A stretch of 64,000 nt of DNA from Algibacter mikhailovii (lineage in GTDB: Bacteria; Bacteroidota; Bacteroidia; Flavobacteriales; Flavobacteriaceae). The notes beneath the pieces were generated by a model. It ran no database searches, was not told the origin of the DNA, and saw only the letters and a list, made by a program, of their open reading frames with translations. The DNA is taken from contig NZ_BMWZ01000005.1 in NCBI RefSeq assembly GCF_014651495.1, positions 355,818-419,817 on the forward strand, in the 5' to 3' direction. The position numbers were made by a program, and so were the translations under genes. Below, one piece after another: positions 35,917 through 45,800 of this stretch; within the stretch, counting starts at the first letter, position 1; every line of letters starts with the position of its first letter.

Positions 35917-37107
35917 TTATTTTATAATTATTTTTTTAGAGATACCCGTACCATTTTTTAGATTAACCGATACAATGTAAACTCCAGGACTTAAAGTGCT
36001 AATGTCTAAGTTGTCCGTGTTATCAGATTTAACTATCTGGCCTAATAAACTAGTTAATTTCATATTTGCAACAGCAATGCTTTTTTTAGTTTTAACATAT
36101 AAATAATTAGCATGTCTATATATTGAAACCTGATTAACAGCAAAATCTGCAGTACTCAATGGTTGACAACTAAAAGATGTAAAACTAATGGCAGTTAAAT
36201 CTGGATCATAAGATGGATTTGCTCCATTACTTACACCCGTTAAGGTTAAATCTTTGACAATTGTGCCCTCCGATGCATAATCTGAATAATCGTTTTGACC
36301 TACAAGTACCACTTTTATTGTGTTAGCAGCTAAATCAGCTTCAGATTGTGAAAAGTTAATAGCAACACGTAAGTCTGGGTCTACAGCAGTCCCATCTGAG
36401 GCTATTGCTTCACAACTATCACCGCTAATTTCAAGCAATGTTCTTGCTTTTCTATACGCTCTAAATAAGGCCATTTCGCCTTTATACGGATTTTGTTCAT
36501 TGGCATAAACTTGTGCACCATCTACATCACCAAAATTATTATAATTCCCTACAGCGATTCGATCTGTGGCGTAGGCAAAAATGGAATAGTTTGGAGTGCC
36601 ATTAATGGTAGCATCCATAACACCGTCTATGTAAAGCATAAGTTCAGTAGCAAAAGTCCCGCCATTTACTTGCCCTACCAACGCAATATGATGCCAAGTG
36701 TCATCAAACACGGTTGTGGCAGAATTGACATTTACAATATCTGTTGGTCCAGCAGCATCATGGAAGAATACTTTTAGTTTACCTGTACCGTCTCCTTTAA
36801 TGGAGAATTCTGGTTTGCCAAACCCTCCTTCACTGTATACATTACCAGATTCTGAAGTGCTTGACTTCACCCATGCCTGCCAAGTGAAATTTCCAGATTG
36901 TCCCCTCATTGTGGATTCTGCAAGATCTTGAAATAAAAGAGGGAAGGTTCCAGATGTTGTTCTAGTATAAAATCCAATACCATTTGTACCGGCTAGACCT
37001 AAAAAATCAAAATTAAAGGCTTCCTGTCCAGAAACGCTTTTAGGTGCAAGCATAAAAGAAATGCTTAAACATGTGAGCATTAAAAATTTTAAGGTAATTT
37101 TTTTCAT
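35917..37107 (-). CDS. Secreted LamG-like domain protein with T9SS tail
   Basis: An exported protein of 396 residues. It has a signal peptide (MKKITLKFLMLTCLSISFML), a concanavalin-like LamG/jellyroll domain (about residues 30-225; FTWQAWVKSST, FDDTWHHIALVGQVNGG, LMLYIDGVMDATING, ALFRAYRKARTLLEI), a short beta domain and a C-terminal type IX sorting domain (MKLTSLLGQIVKSDNTDNLDIS-like, about 320-396). No catalytic residues are seen, so it probably binds glycan at the cell surface or in the medium. It has its own -7 box at 37329-37336 and two flanking operators, so it is tightly tied to the PUL regulon. Confidence 0.78.
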   Translation of the reverse strand: MKKITLKFLMLTCLSISFMLAPKSVSGQEAFNFDFLGLAGTNGIGFYTRTTSGTFPLLFQDLAESTMRGQSGNFTWQAWVKSSTSESGNVYSEGGFGKPEFSIKGDGTGKLKVFFHDAAGPTDIVNVNSATTVFDDTWHHIALVGQVNGGTFATELMLYIDGVMDATINGTPNYSIFAYATDRIAVGNYNNFGDVDGAQVYANEQNPYKGEMALFRAYRKARTLLEISGDSCEAIASDGTAVDPDLRVAINFSQSEADLAANTIKVVLVGQNDYSDYASEGTIVKDLTLTGVSNGANPSYDPDLTAISFTSFSCQPLSTADFAVNQVSIYRHANYLYVKTKKSIAVANMKLTSLLGQIVKSDNTDNLDISTLSPGVYIVSVNLKNGTGISKKIIIK

Positions 37108-37216
37108 TTTTAAATAGTTTAAATTAATAATAATTGATGTTAAATAAATTTCATTGATAAATTCGATTCTAAATAATATTAAACTTATGTGTTTATAAGG
37201 TTATATTTTAAATATT

Positions 37217-37232
37217 GTGTTATCGAGCACAT
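37217..37232. promoter_or_regulatory. LacI-type operator, degenerate site C
   Basis: GTGTTATCGAGCACAT. The right half is a perfect GAGCACAT, and the left half matches five of eight positions. It lies 135 bp (centre to centre) from site B, inside the leader of the LamG gene. Confidence 0.5.
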
Positions 37233-37328
37233 TTTTTATTCAAAACCTAGTTGTTAAATACATGTATGATTTCAATAAAAAGCTGCTTAGTTTAGGTTAA
37301 ATCTAGGATGTTCAATATATATTTTCTG

Positions 37329-37336
37329 TAAATATA
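37329..37336 (-). promoter_or_regulatory. -7 box facing the LamG gene
   Basis: Reads TATATTTA on the minus strand (one mismatch to TAnnTTTG), 27 bases centre to centre from operator B. The same box and spacing occur in front of SusC. Confidence 0.5.
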
Positions 37337-37351
37337 GTAAAATATTTCTAA

Positions 37352-37367
37352 ATGTGCTCGTGCACAT
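37352..37367. promoter_or_regulatory. LacI-type operator, site B
   Basis: ATGTGCTCGTGCACAT, which is the exact reverse complement of site A. It sits between two divergent -7 boxes, 27 and 24 bases from their centres, as in site A. Confidence 0.75.
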
Positions 37368-37379
37368 AATTTTTTTTGT

Positions 37380-37387
37380 TACATTTG
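37380..37387 (+). promoter_or_regulatory. -7 box facing the arylsulfotransferase-like genes
   Basis: Reads TACATTTG, a perfect TAnnTTTG match, 24 bases centre to centre from operator B and about 50 bases before the ATG at 37437. Confidence 0.65.
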
Positions 37388-37436
37388 AACTTTATCTTTT
37401 ATAATTCATAAGCTAAAAGGGAATAAAACCAATTCT

Positions 37437-39086
37437 ATGAAAAATATTCGCCTGTTTATTCTGTTTTTTTTAATTAATTGTTGTTTTACAATAGGTCAAA
37501 ATACCGTAGGGATATTATCTAATACCGCTAATTCTTTTGTTGGATATACACTGTTTACAAGCCAGAAAGAAACTTACCTAATTGATAACTGTGGACGTGT
37601 TATTAACCAATGGACTAGTCAGTACAACCCTGGAAACGCTGTTTATTTGCTAGAAAATGGTGATTTATTACGAGCTGCTAAAATTTCTAATGATTATATT
37701 AATTTTGGGGGAACCGGGGGAAGAGTAGAAAAATTTGATTGGGATGGTAATCTTATATGGGAATTTGAATATAATGACCAAAATAAACGCTTACATCATG
37801 ATATTTATCCTATGCCAAATGGTAATGTTTTATTGCTTGCCGTTACCGTAATTGATAATGCTGATGCGATAGAAGCTGGTAGAGACCCAAATAATTTGGT
37901 TGGAATTGATTTATACAATGAAAAGATTTTTGAAGTTGAACCGATAGGTAATAGTGGTGGTAATATAGTTTGGGAGTGGAACATTATGGATCATTTAATT
38001 CAAGATTTTGATGATACCAAAAGTAATTTTGGAGAGGTTAGCAAGCATCCAGAATTATTGGATATTAATTATCTAGGTAATAGTGCAGGAAAAGCAAATT
38101 GGTTGCATTTTAATTCTATTCAATATAATGATGCATTAAATCAGATTGTGATTAGCTCCCGTTTAATGAGTGAGATTTATATCATTGATCATTCTACAAC
38201 TACAAATGAAAGCTCGAATCATACTGGAGGAAATTATGGTAAAGGCGGTGATTTTTTGTATCGCTGGGGAAACCCTCAAGTTTATAACCATGGAACTGAA
38301 GAGGATCGTCAACTTTTTGGACAACACTTCCCCTATATTATTCCTAATGGATTACCTGACGCCGGTAAAATTATCTTATTTAATAATGGGTATACAAGAA
38401 CCCCTGATTTTTCTCAAATATTTAAACTCAGCCTGCCTGCAATTTCTCCAGGTATTTACTCATATGATTCTAATTTTCCTTATGGGCCGTTAGTGCCAGA
38501 TTTTATATATACTAACCCCATTGATCCTAGTCTTTTTTCAGCAGGTTTTGTTTCTGGTGCTCAGCAACTTCCAAATGGAAATATTTTGATATGTAATGGG
38601 CCCATTGGAAATTTGTTTGAAGTTGATACGAGTGGTAAAACCGTTTGGGAATATATCAATCCTTCTACAAAAAATGGAGTTTGGGAACAGGGGATACGCT
38701 TTGATCCATATACCGATACAAATACTGTTTTTAGAGCTACAAGGTATGCTTTAGACTATCTAGCTTTTGAAGGTAAAACACTTATTCCTGGAAATACTAT
38801 TGAAACTGGATCAAGTAATTACAATTGTCAATTACTTAGTGCAAATAGAAATGACTTTAAAAATATTACAATTTACCCTAATCCTGTAGAACATAATCTA
38901 CATTTAAAATCAATCAAAACAATTAGGAAAGTTGAAATATATGATATTTTCGGTAAACTAGTTAAAACATATAATGCCAATAATATAAAAACTTTAAATG
39001 TGTCGTACTTAAAAACAGGAATATATTTAATGAAATTATATGATGGGCTTAACTACTCAATTAATGAAAGATTCGTAAAAAAGTAA
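37437..39086 (+). CDS. Arylsulfotransferase-like (ASST) secreted protein 1, T9SS tail
   Basis: An exported protein of 549 residues with a signal peptide (residues 1-20), a six-bladed propeller-like domain of the arylsulfotransferase family (about 25-450) and a type IX sorting domain (YPNPVEHNLHLKSIKTIRKV, about 478-549). ASST signatures are HHDIYPMPNGNVLLLA, VWEWNIMDHLIQDF, LHFNSIQYNDALNQIVISSR, FLYRWGNPQVY and LPNGNILICNGPIGNLFEVD. ASST enzymes move sulfate from an aryl ester to an acceptor through a His; here the biological donor and acceptor are unknown. It is the first gene of a three-gene unit behind operator B, followed by a close paralogue. Confidence 0.8.
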   Translation: MKNIRLFILFFLINCCFTIGQNTVGILSNTANSFVGYTLFTSQKETYLIDNCGRVINQWTSQYNPGNAVYLLENGDLLRAAKISNDYINFGGTGGRVEKFDWDGNLIWEFEYNDQNKRLHHDIYPMPNGNVLLLAVTVIDNADAIEAGRDPNNLVGIDLYNEKIFEVEPIGNSGGNIVWEWNIMDHLIQDFDDTKSNFGEVSKHPELLDINYLGNSAGKANWLHFNSIQYNDALNQIVISSRLMSEIYIIDHSTTTNESSNHTGGNYGKGGDFLYRWGNPQVYNHGTEEDRQLFGQHFPYIIPNGLPDAGKIILFNNGYTRTPDFSQIFKLSLPAISPGIYSYDSNFPYGPLVPDFIYTNPIDPSLFSAGFVSGAQQLPNGNILICNGPIGNLFEVDTSGKTVWEYINPSTKNGVWEQGIRFDPYTDTNTVFRATRYALDYLAFEGKTLIPGNTIETGSSNYNCQLLSANRNDFKNITIYPNPVEHNLHLKSIKTIRKVEIYDIFGKLVKTYNANNIKTLNVSYLKTGIYLMKLYDGLNYSINERFVKK

Positions 39087-39139
39087 AAGGAAAAATTTAT
39101 ACTCTTATTATGGGATTTATTAAAGTTAATTTATAAGAA

Positions 39140-40822
39140 ATGCGAATATTATTTATTGGTTTTATACTGATTACTATTAATATAAGTTTTGTTTTCTCTC
39201 AAGGTAACACGGTTGGTATAATTTCTAATACCTCTAATTCTTATGAAGGGTATACTTTGTTTACAACTGGAAAAAAAACATTTTTAATTGATAATTGTGG
39301 TCAGCTTATTAAAGAATGGGCAAGTTTAAATGATCCTGGGAATTCTGTATATCTACTGGACAATGGTAATTTATTAAGAGGTACAAAGTTATCCAGTACA
39401 TCCTCTATTAATTTTGGAGGAACTGGAGGAGGTGTTGAAATGTTTGATTGGGATGGTAATCTAATCTGGGAGTACGAATATAATACGACAGAGCACCGGC
39501 AACATCATGATGTATATCCCATGCCAAATGGAAATGTATTGATGTTAGCGGCTAGTGTTATGTCCTTTAAAGAAGCTGTTCAGGCAGGTCGAAATCCCGC
39601 TAAGTTAAAGGATGAGAATGGAAACGAACTGACTCTATTCAATGAGCAAATACTCGAGTTAAAGCCAATTGGTAGGAATGATGCTGAAATCGTTTGGGAA
39701 TGGAATATTAAAGATCATGTAATTCAAGATTTTGATATTACTGTAGATAATTTTGATATTGTGGCAGATCATCCAGAACTTTTAGATATTAATTATTTGG
39801 GTTCTGAATCCATTTTATTAGGTAATTCTAATTGGTTGCATTTTAATTCAATTCAATACAATGCTACCCTAGATCAAATAGTGATAAGTTCTAGGTTAAT
39901 GAATGAAATTTATATAATTGATCATGGTACAACTACTGCTGAAGCCGCCTCTCATACTAATGGTTATCGAGGGAAAGGAGGTGATTTTTTATACCGTTGG
40001 GGTAACCCTGAAGCTTATGATCAAGGAACATCTATAGATAAAAAGCTATTTGGGCAACATTCACCTTATATTATTCCGGATGGTTATCCAGATGCCGGTG
40101 CAATTATGGTCTATAATAATGGTTTTGGTAGGTTTCCTGAATATTCAGAAGTTTTCATAATAGAACCTCCTAGAAGTGCTCCAGGTATTTATACTCACTT
40201 ACCTGGCATTGCTTTTGGGCCAGCTGAACCAATAATCAAATATGGTGATGAAACAAATACAGGTTTATATTCTGCCATTTTATCAAGTGCTCAAAATTTG
40301 CCTAATGGTAATATTTTGATATGTGAAGGAGCATCAGGTCATTTTTCAGAGATTAATGCTAATAAAGATGTCGTGTGGGAATATATTAATCCATATACTG
40401 CAAATCTTGGCCCTATGTCACAAGGAGAGGATCCCACCAATACGGCTAATAGAGCCTTTAGAGCCACACGATATAATAAAGACTATGGAGCTTTTGTAGG
40501 TAAAAGCTTAAATCCTGGAAGCCGCATTGAATTGGGTGTGAGTAATTATAATTGTGATATTCTAAGCACAAATAAAAATGAGTCTTTGAAGATGCTATTA
40601 TATCCTAACCCAGTAAAGAACATTTTAAATGTTAAATCTCAAGTGGGGATAAATAAATATGAAATATATGACCTTTTGGGGAACTTAATCAATTTTCGTA
40701 TTGACAAGAATATTCAAGTTATTGATGTATCTCATCTTAAAACTGGCGTGTATATAGTTAAACTGTATGAGGAATATAATAATTCCATTACAAAAAGGAT
40801 TGTAAAACAGATAATCAATTAG
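39140..40822 (+). CDS. Arylsulfotransferase-like (ASST) secreted protein 2, T9SS tail
   Basis: A tandem paralogue of the preceding gene, 560 residues, with the same order: signal peptide, propeller-like ASST domain, type IX sorting domain (YPNPVKNILNVKSQ, about 490-560). Shared segments include HHDVYPMPNGNVLMLAA, VWEWNIKDHVIQDFD, LDINYLGSES, LHFNSIQYN, FLYRWGNPEAYDQG, LPNGNILICEGASGHFSEI and RAFRATRYNKDYGAFVGKSL. The differences cover most of the surface-exposed parts. The pair probably arose by duplication and divergence. It starts about 50 bases after the first copy and is likely co-transcribed. Confidence 0.8.
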   Translation: MRILFIGFILITINISFVFSQGNTVGIISNTSNSYEGYTLFTTGKKTFLIDNCGQLIKEWASLNDPGNSVYLLDNGNLLRGTKLSSTSSINFGGTGGGVEMFDWDGNLIWEYEYNTTEHRQHHDVYPMPNGNVLMLAASVMSFKEAVQAGRNPAKLKDENGNELTLFNEQILELKPIGRNDAEIVWEWNIKDHVIQDFDITVDNFDIVADHPELLDINYLGSESILLGNSNWLHFNSIQYNATLDQIVISSRLMNEIYIIDHGTTTAEAASHTNGYRGKGGDFLYRWGNPEAYDQGTSIDKKLFGQHSPYIIPDGYPDAGAIMVYNNGFGRFPEYSEVFIIEPPRSAPGIYTHLPGIAFGPAEPIIKYGDETNTGLYSAILSSAQNLPNGNILICEGASGHFSEINANKDVVWEYINPYTANLGPMSQGEDPTNTANRAFRATRYNKDYGAFVGKSLNPGSRIELGVSNYNCDILSTNKNESLKMLLYPNPVKNILNVKSQVGINKYEIYDLLGNLINFRIDKNIQVIDVSHLKTGVYIVKLYEEYNNSITKRIVKQIIN

Positions 40823-40893
40823 CAATTCAAAAAACATATAGCAGATTTGACTATTTATTTTGATATAAAAATGATAATTATTTAAAACTTTTA

Positions 40894-41541
40894 ATGAAAC
40901 CTAATACAAAAATATATAATGTAAGTCGTGTCGAGGCCGGCAGATTAATTAATGGAAAAGGAAATCTTGATATATGGGATAAAGCTATTGTTTTAAACGA
41001 TTTTGCGTCACCTTGGGAAAATACGGTTATTGATGATATTGAATTTAGAGCACTTCATAATAGTGAAAATTTGTTTTTTCAATTTAAAGTCTATGATTCT
41101 AAAATTCATATTAATCAGGCAGATAATAGCTATGTTAGTATAGGTAATTCTGACAGAGTAGAACTTTTTTTTAGAACGAATGAATCGCTTGATCCATACT
41201 ATTGTTTAGAGATTGACCCAATTTCAAGAATGATGGATTTTAAGGCTAGACCGAATAAGCTTTTTGATTATAATTGGAATTGGCCCAAAACGGATATTTC
41301 AATAAAATCTAAAATTTGCAAAGAATGTTTTGTGGTAGAAGTAGCTATAAGTTTTTTTTCCCTAAAAGCTTTTAACTTAATACATGATAATATCATTGAA
41401 GCAGGAATTTTTCGCGCCAAATATCGCAAACAAGAGTGTGGGGCTTACAAACCTACTTGGATAACATGGGTAAACCCATTGACTGAAATACCAGATTTTC
41501 ATGGACCTACTTCCTTTGGAAGATTAAAACTTGAAAATTAA
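40894..41541 (+). CDS. CBM9-like carbohydrate-binding protein
   Basis: A 215-residue protein resembling the stand-alone carbohydrate-binding family 9-like group. Landmarks are the N-terminal W..A..L..F..PWEN segment, IEFRALHNSENLFFQFKVYDS, SDRVELFF, YYCLEIDPISRMMDFKARPNKLFDYNW, VEVAISFFSLKAF and the C-terminal WITWVNPLTEIPDFHGPTSFGRLKL. No signal peptide is seen at the ATG used and none upstream, so it may be cytoplasmic or have lost its signal; members without signals exist. It lies 71 bases after the ASST pair on the same strand and probably belongs to that transcript. Binding target unknown. Confidence 0.78.
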   Translation: MKPNTKIYNVSRVEAGRLINGKGNLDIWDKAIVLNDFASPWENTVIDDIEFRALHNSENLFFQFKVYDSKIHINQADNSYVSIGNSDRVELFFRTNESLDPYYCLEIDPISRMMDFKARPNKLFDYNWNWPKTDISIKSKICKECFVVEVAISFFSLKAFNLIHDNIIEAGIFRAKYRKQECGAYKPTWITWVNPLTEIPDFHGPTSFGRLKLEN

Positions 41542-41679
41542 TAGAATTCAATAAAAATTGTTTTATTCGTACATTAAAGTAAGCTTTATGGTTTGAGTTT
41601 TTTTAATAATCCAGTCCATATTCGTTAAGAATTATTTTATTCAAAAGCAAGGAATTCTTCACCCCCTAATCTGTTTTTA

Positions 41680-42761
41680 TTACCATATTATATTGGCATC
41701 AATAAAATTAATCAGATTGTTCGCCATACATTCTTGTTCAGATATAGATGGGTGTCCTGAAGTGTTTTTGAATGGAACAATATGAGAATAAATTTTAGTA
41801 TCATTAAGCTGTACCACTGCTTCTTTAATATATGAAGGCCATATTGAGCCAACTCTAGAAGCATCCATATTACCTAACATGCAAATAATATGTGTTTCGG
41901 GATATATTCGTCTTGGGTAACTTATAAATTTTTTATAAGCTTCAATGAACTCAATAGAGTTTGGTGATGAAATCAGCCATGAATCATTTTGAAGAATATT
42001 GATAATTACTAAGTCTGGTGAAAATTTAGAAAAATCCCAAGCACTACCTGCAATGTTTGGATTTAAACTATTAAACATTTGATGCATAATAAGAGGAAAC
42101 CAACTAATAGTTAAACCAATACCTGATAAACATATATTTCTATATTCAGCTTTATAATTTCCGCCTACTATGGATGTATAGCTATGATAATTGTTTTCGT
42201 ATTTAGGATCTCTGTCATCACTAAGTAGTGGGTCATCTACAGCTAGCCCTTGCGTAATTGAATTACCATAAAGTTCTATTTTTTTCTTTCTAGAAGTTGT
42301 TTTGTTTATTATAGGTGCTACTTCTCCGGTTATTTTAAAGCCATAAAAATTGGTTGTTCCACGATCCCAAACTGTTCTTTTAAACAATTCAATTGTATGA
42401 TTTCCAGCAGATAAGTAAGAAGCTAAAGTGTGATATTTTTTGTATTTGTTATTTGTGTGGTAGACCTTACTTCACCGCAAATTATAACATTGAAATAATC
42501 ATCATTTATACTTCCTTCTAAGAGAGCTTCAATAGTTTCACCTTCTATGTTTACTTCAATTGAAGATCCAGACCAATAGAGTTGTCATGTTTCAAATTAG
42601 ATAGTATCAATTCGACCTAAATATGTTAATTTAGGGTTGTCATGATTTACAACTAAGGTTTTTATTTCTTTTATAATATCTGCTTGAGCTAGGTTATTTG
42701 TATTATCAGTATTACTTTCATTAAAAGCTAATAAGAAGAAAAAAATAATTAGGGAATTCAT
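41680..42761 (-). pseudogene. Decayed SGNH/GDSL carbohydrate esterase
   Basis: The C-terminal part (42387 down to 41680) is an open frame with esterase motifs: KKKIELYGNSITQGLAVDD (GDS-like block with Ser), LSGIGLTISWFPLIM, SPDLVIINILQNDSW and NTSGHPSISEQECMANNL with the catalytic His. The N-terminal domain is still readable (start near 42761; DNPKLTYLGRID, YWSGSSIEVNIEGETIEALLEG) but carries a TAA (42597-42599), a TGA (42585-42587, at a likely Trp position) and a frameshift near 42465. The parent enzyme would have been a two-domain acetyl-esterase of the type common in PULs. A shortened protein from an internal start is possible but would lack the jelly-roll domain and signal peptide. Confidence 0.8.
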
Positions 42762-42862
42762 TGTTTTGTAATACATCTTAGGGTTTATTTTGTGAGGTAA
42801 AAAAAGGTTTGTAAATTTTATTTAAAGAGGAGAAGTAGAAATATTTGATAAGAAATATTTAA

Positions 42863-45800
42863 TCACCTTAAAATATAAAATTGGTGCATGTCATTGTTAT
42901 TGCTTACAAAAACATAATTCTTTTTATGATTTTTTAAAAGTAATAGACCTCTTACGTCTCTATCTGCTACAAAACCAGAGAATCTATTGGGTATAAAGTT
43001 GAATTCACCGCCCTGTTGTCCTTTTAGGAAAAAACCAGTACCGGCATCGGCTCTAGTCGTTTCTACTTCAGACATATAATTATTACCAGCCATAAGTAGA
43101 TCTTTAATACCATCATGGTCAAAATCTTCATATATAATACTATTTATTGGTGCTATTTGGGCTTCATTTGTAAAAGGCATGAATGTATATCCTGACGCCT
43201 TATTGTTAATAAATATCCCAGATCTAAATTCATTAGCTTCGTAATGTAAGGAAGTGTTGATTCCTTCTCCTAGAATGTCTTTAATACCTGCATTCGCAAA
43301 ATCATTATAATTCTTGAATTTTTGACTTAAATGAGGCATTTGTTGTGCTGTACATGATTTTCCTCTAACCGGAACCTCACTACCATTATAATATTTGGCT
43401 AACATAATATCTTCACTACCATTGTTGTCAAAATCTTTAGTATATATATGAAATGGCTGTTCTAGGGAGGCGTGGAATTTATAATTTAGGCCAAGATTAC
43501 CTGCTATAATGTCTAGATCGCCATCACCATCAACATCTTTTACCAAAATAGTGTTCCACCACCCAATAGTAGTCGCAAGTGAATGATGTGTTTTATCTTT
43601 AGATAATTTACCGTTATTATTTAGAAAAACGGTAATGCCCGTCCATGCTCCTGCAACCACCAAATCTAAATCACTATCATTATCCATATCAACCCATTGG
43701 GCGCAGGTAAGCATGCCTATGTTTTCTAGTTCAGGGGCATGATTATCAATTTCATCTGTAAAATCACCGTTATTGTTAATCAGTAAATAACTTTTAGGGG
43801 CATAAGGGTATTTGTCAGGAATGACCCTGCTGCCAACAAAAAGGTCATTATCACCATCACCATCATAATCAGCAGAAATGACAACGGAACCTACAGAATT
43901 GACAGTCGGTAAATTTGATTTTGACCGCACAAAATGTCCATTGTTGTTAATATATAATCTATCCTGAAGAAGGGGAGAATCTTCTCTAAATTCGTAACTA
44001 CCACTGGCCACATATAAATCTAAATCATTATCACCGTCTGCGTCAAAAAATACAGCACTAATATCTTCATATTTTTTATCTTCACTAAAGATTTTGGAAG
44101 CAATAATATTGAATTTTCCTGATAGTGTTCCTAGTAAAATCTTGCCACTTTGTCCATGAGCACCTCCAATAAAAAGGTCGTCAATACCATCTTTATTTAT
44201 ATCGGCTTTAGCAATGGCTGGTCCTAATTGAGATAATTTATGAGGTAATAATAGTTGTATATCATAATCATTAAAAACCTTTTCTTTATGAGAATAGGGA
44301 GTGTTTAGTTCTTCGAAAAGTTTGTTGTATTTTAATTTAGGTTTATTTGACACATGTCTTTTATCATATTTAATTTGGAGTAGTGTGTCTATGGGGGTGG
44401 TTGTTATATTTTGAATTTTTCCATTAGGCCATTGAATCTGTAAAGAATCTATTGAGGTATTATTTGGGATTCCAAAATGTATTTGGTTTGGAGTTGAAGA
44501 CAGGTAACCTCTTGAATTTATTAAACTATGTGATTGTAGTTCACCATTATTTAAGTATAATTTAGCCGTTGTCCCAACACCATTTCTGTTCTTGTAATAA
44601 TCGGAAAAAGAGAGCTTTAAATAACTGCCTTTATTTTGTTCAATAGCATTGTTTTTTAAAACCGTAGCTGCTTCATCAATATTATTTACTATCAAATCTA
44701 AATCACCGTCATTGTCTAAATCTGCATAAGTTGCCCCATTAGAAAATGTAGCACCAAAATTACCCCATGTGTTTTCGGCCTTTGAAAATGTTAGGTCCTT
44801 ATTGTTTTTATAGAAATAATTATATGCTTTTTCTTGGGGAAGCATTTGAGTATATTCTAAAAAATCTTTCTTAGTAGGTTTTCGCCGTCTTGATCTCAGA
44901 ATATTTAAAATCTCATTGTTTTTATCTCGAGACATTAAATCTCTATAAATACCATTTGAGATAAAAATATCCTTATATCCATCTAAATCAAAATCGGCTA
45001 ATAAAACAGCCCAACTCCAGTCTGTTTTTGCTATTCCAGCTAGATTTGCAATTTCACTAAAAGTATCATTACCATTATTTAATTGTAGTACATTATGCAT
45101 ATATTGATAATGATACCCCTTGTCAATCATTTCTTGAAATTTATTTATTGACGTCATGGACATGGTTGTTTTTGATCGTATATAATCTTCTGGACTCATA
45201 TCTAATACAACCATATCATTAAGACCATCATTATTAATATCCGCCATGTCACTGCCCATACTTGTATTTGACATATGTTTAAACATAGTGTCTCGAGAAT
45301 CAGAAAAAGTGCCATTTTTATTATTTATATAAGCAAAGTCTGGGATGGAAAAATCATTACTAACATAAACATCTAGCCAACCATCGTTATTTAAATCGCC
45401 TACCTGAGGATTAAGTCCAAAACCAATATCTCTTTTAATTCCTGCTTTTAGAGATACGTCAACAAAGTGATTGTTTCCATTATTTCTATATAATTTATCA
45501 CTTCCTTTTAATAAATCGGTTTCTGGGTTATTCTCTACATCTTTTAAGTTTATTATTTTACGACTATTAGGATTCATATTTGGAGCATTAGAAAGAAATA
45601 AATCTAAATCACCGTCATTATCGTAGTCAAAAAATGAGGCGCCAATACCTCTATTAGTATCATCTACCCCAAACGCATTAGCCTTTTCTGTAAAGGTAAA
45701 ATCACCATTATTAATATATAATAAGTTGGATAGTATTGCGTCATCATTAGTCCAGCCACCTCTACAAATGTAAACATCTAAATAACCATCATTATTAACA

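Larger units (their letters stand above)
37108..37436. other. Divergent regulatory region between LamG and arylsulfotransferase-like genes
   Basis: Contains two operators (37217-37232 and 37352-37367) and opposed -7 boxes (37329-37336 and 37380-37387). The segment TGTAAATATAGTAAAAT (37327-37343) is repeated exactly at 54781-54797 in front of SusC, at the same 25-base distance from the operator start. Confidence 0.7.

Noticed and set aside
33897..42761. Stop codons in sulfatase and esterase as use of an alternative genetic code (TGA = Trp)
   Set aside because: TAA, TAG and frameshifts are also present, and all other genes in the window end normally with TGA among their stops.
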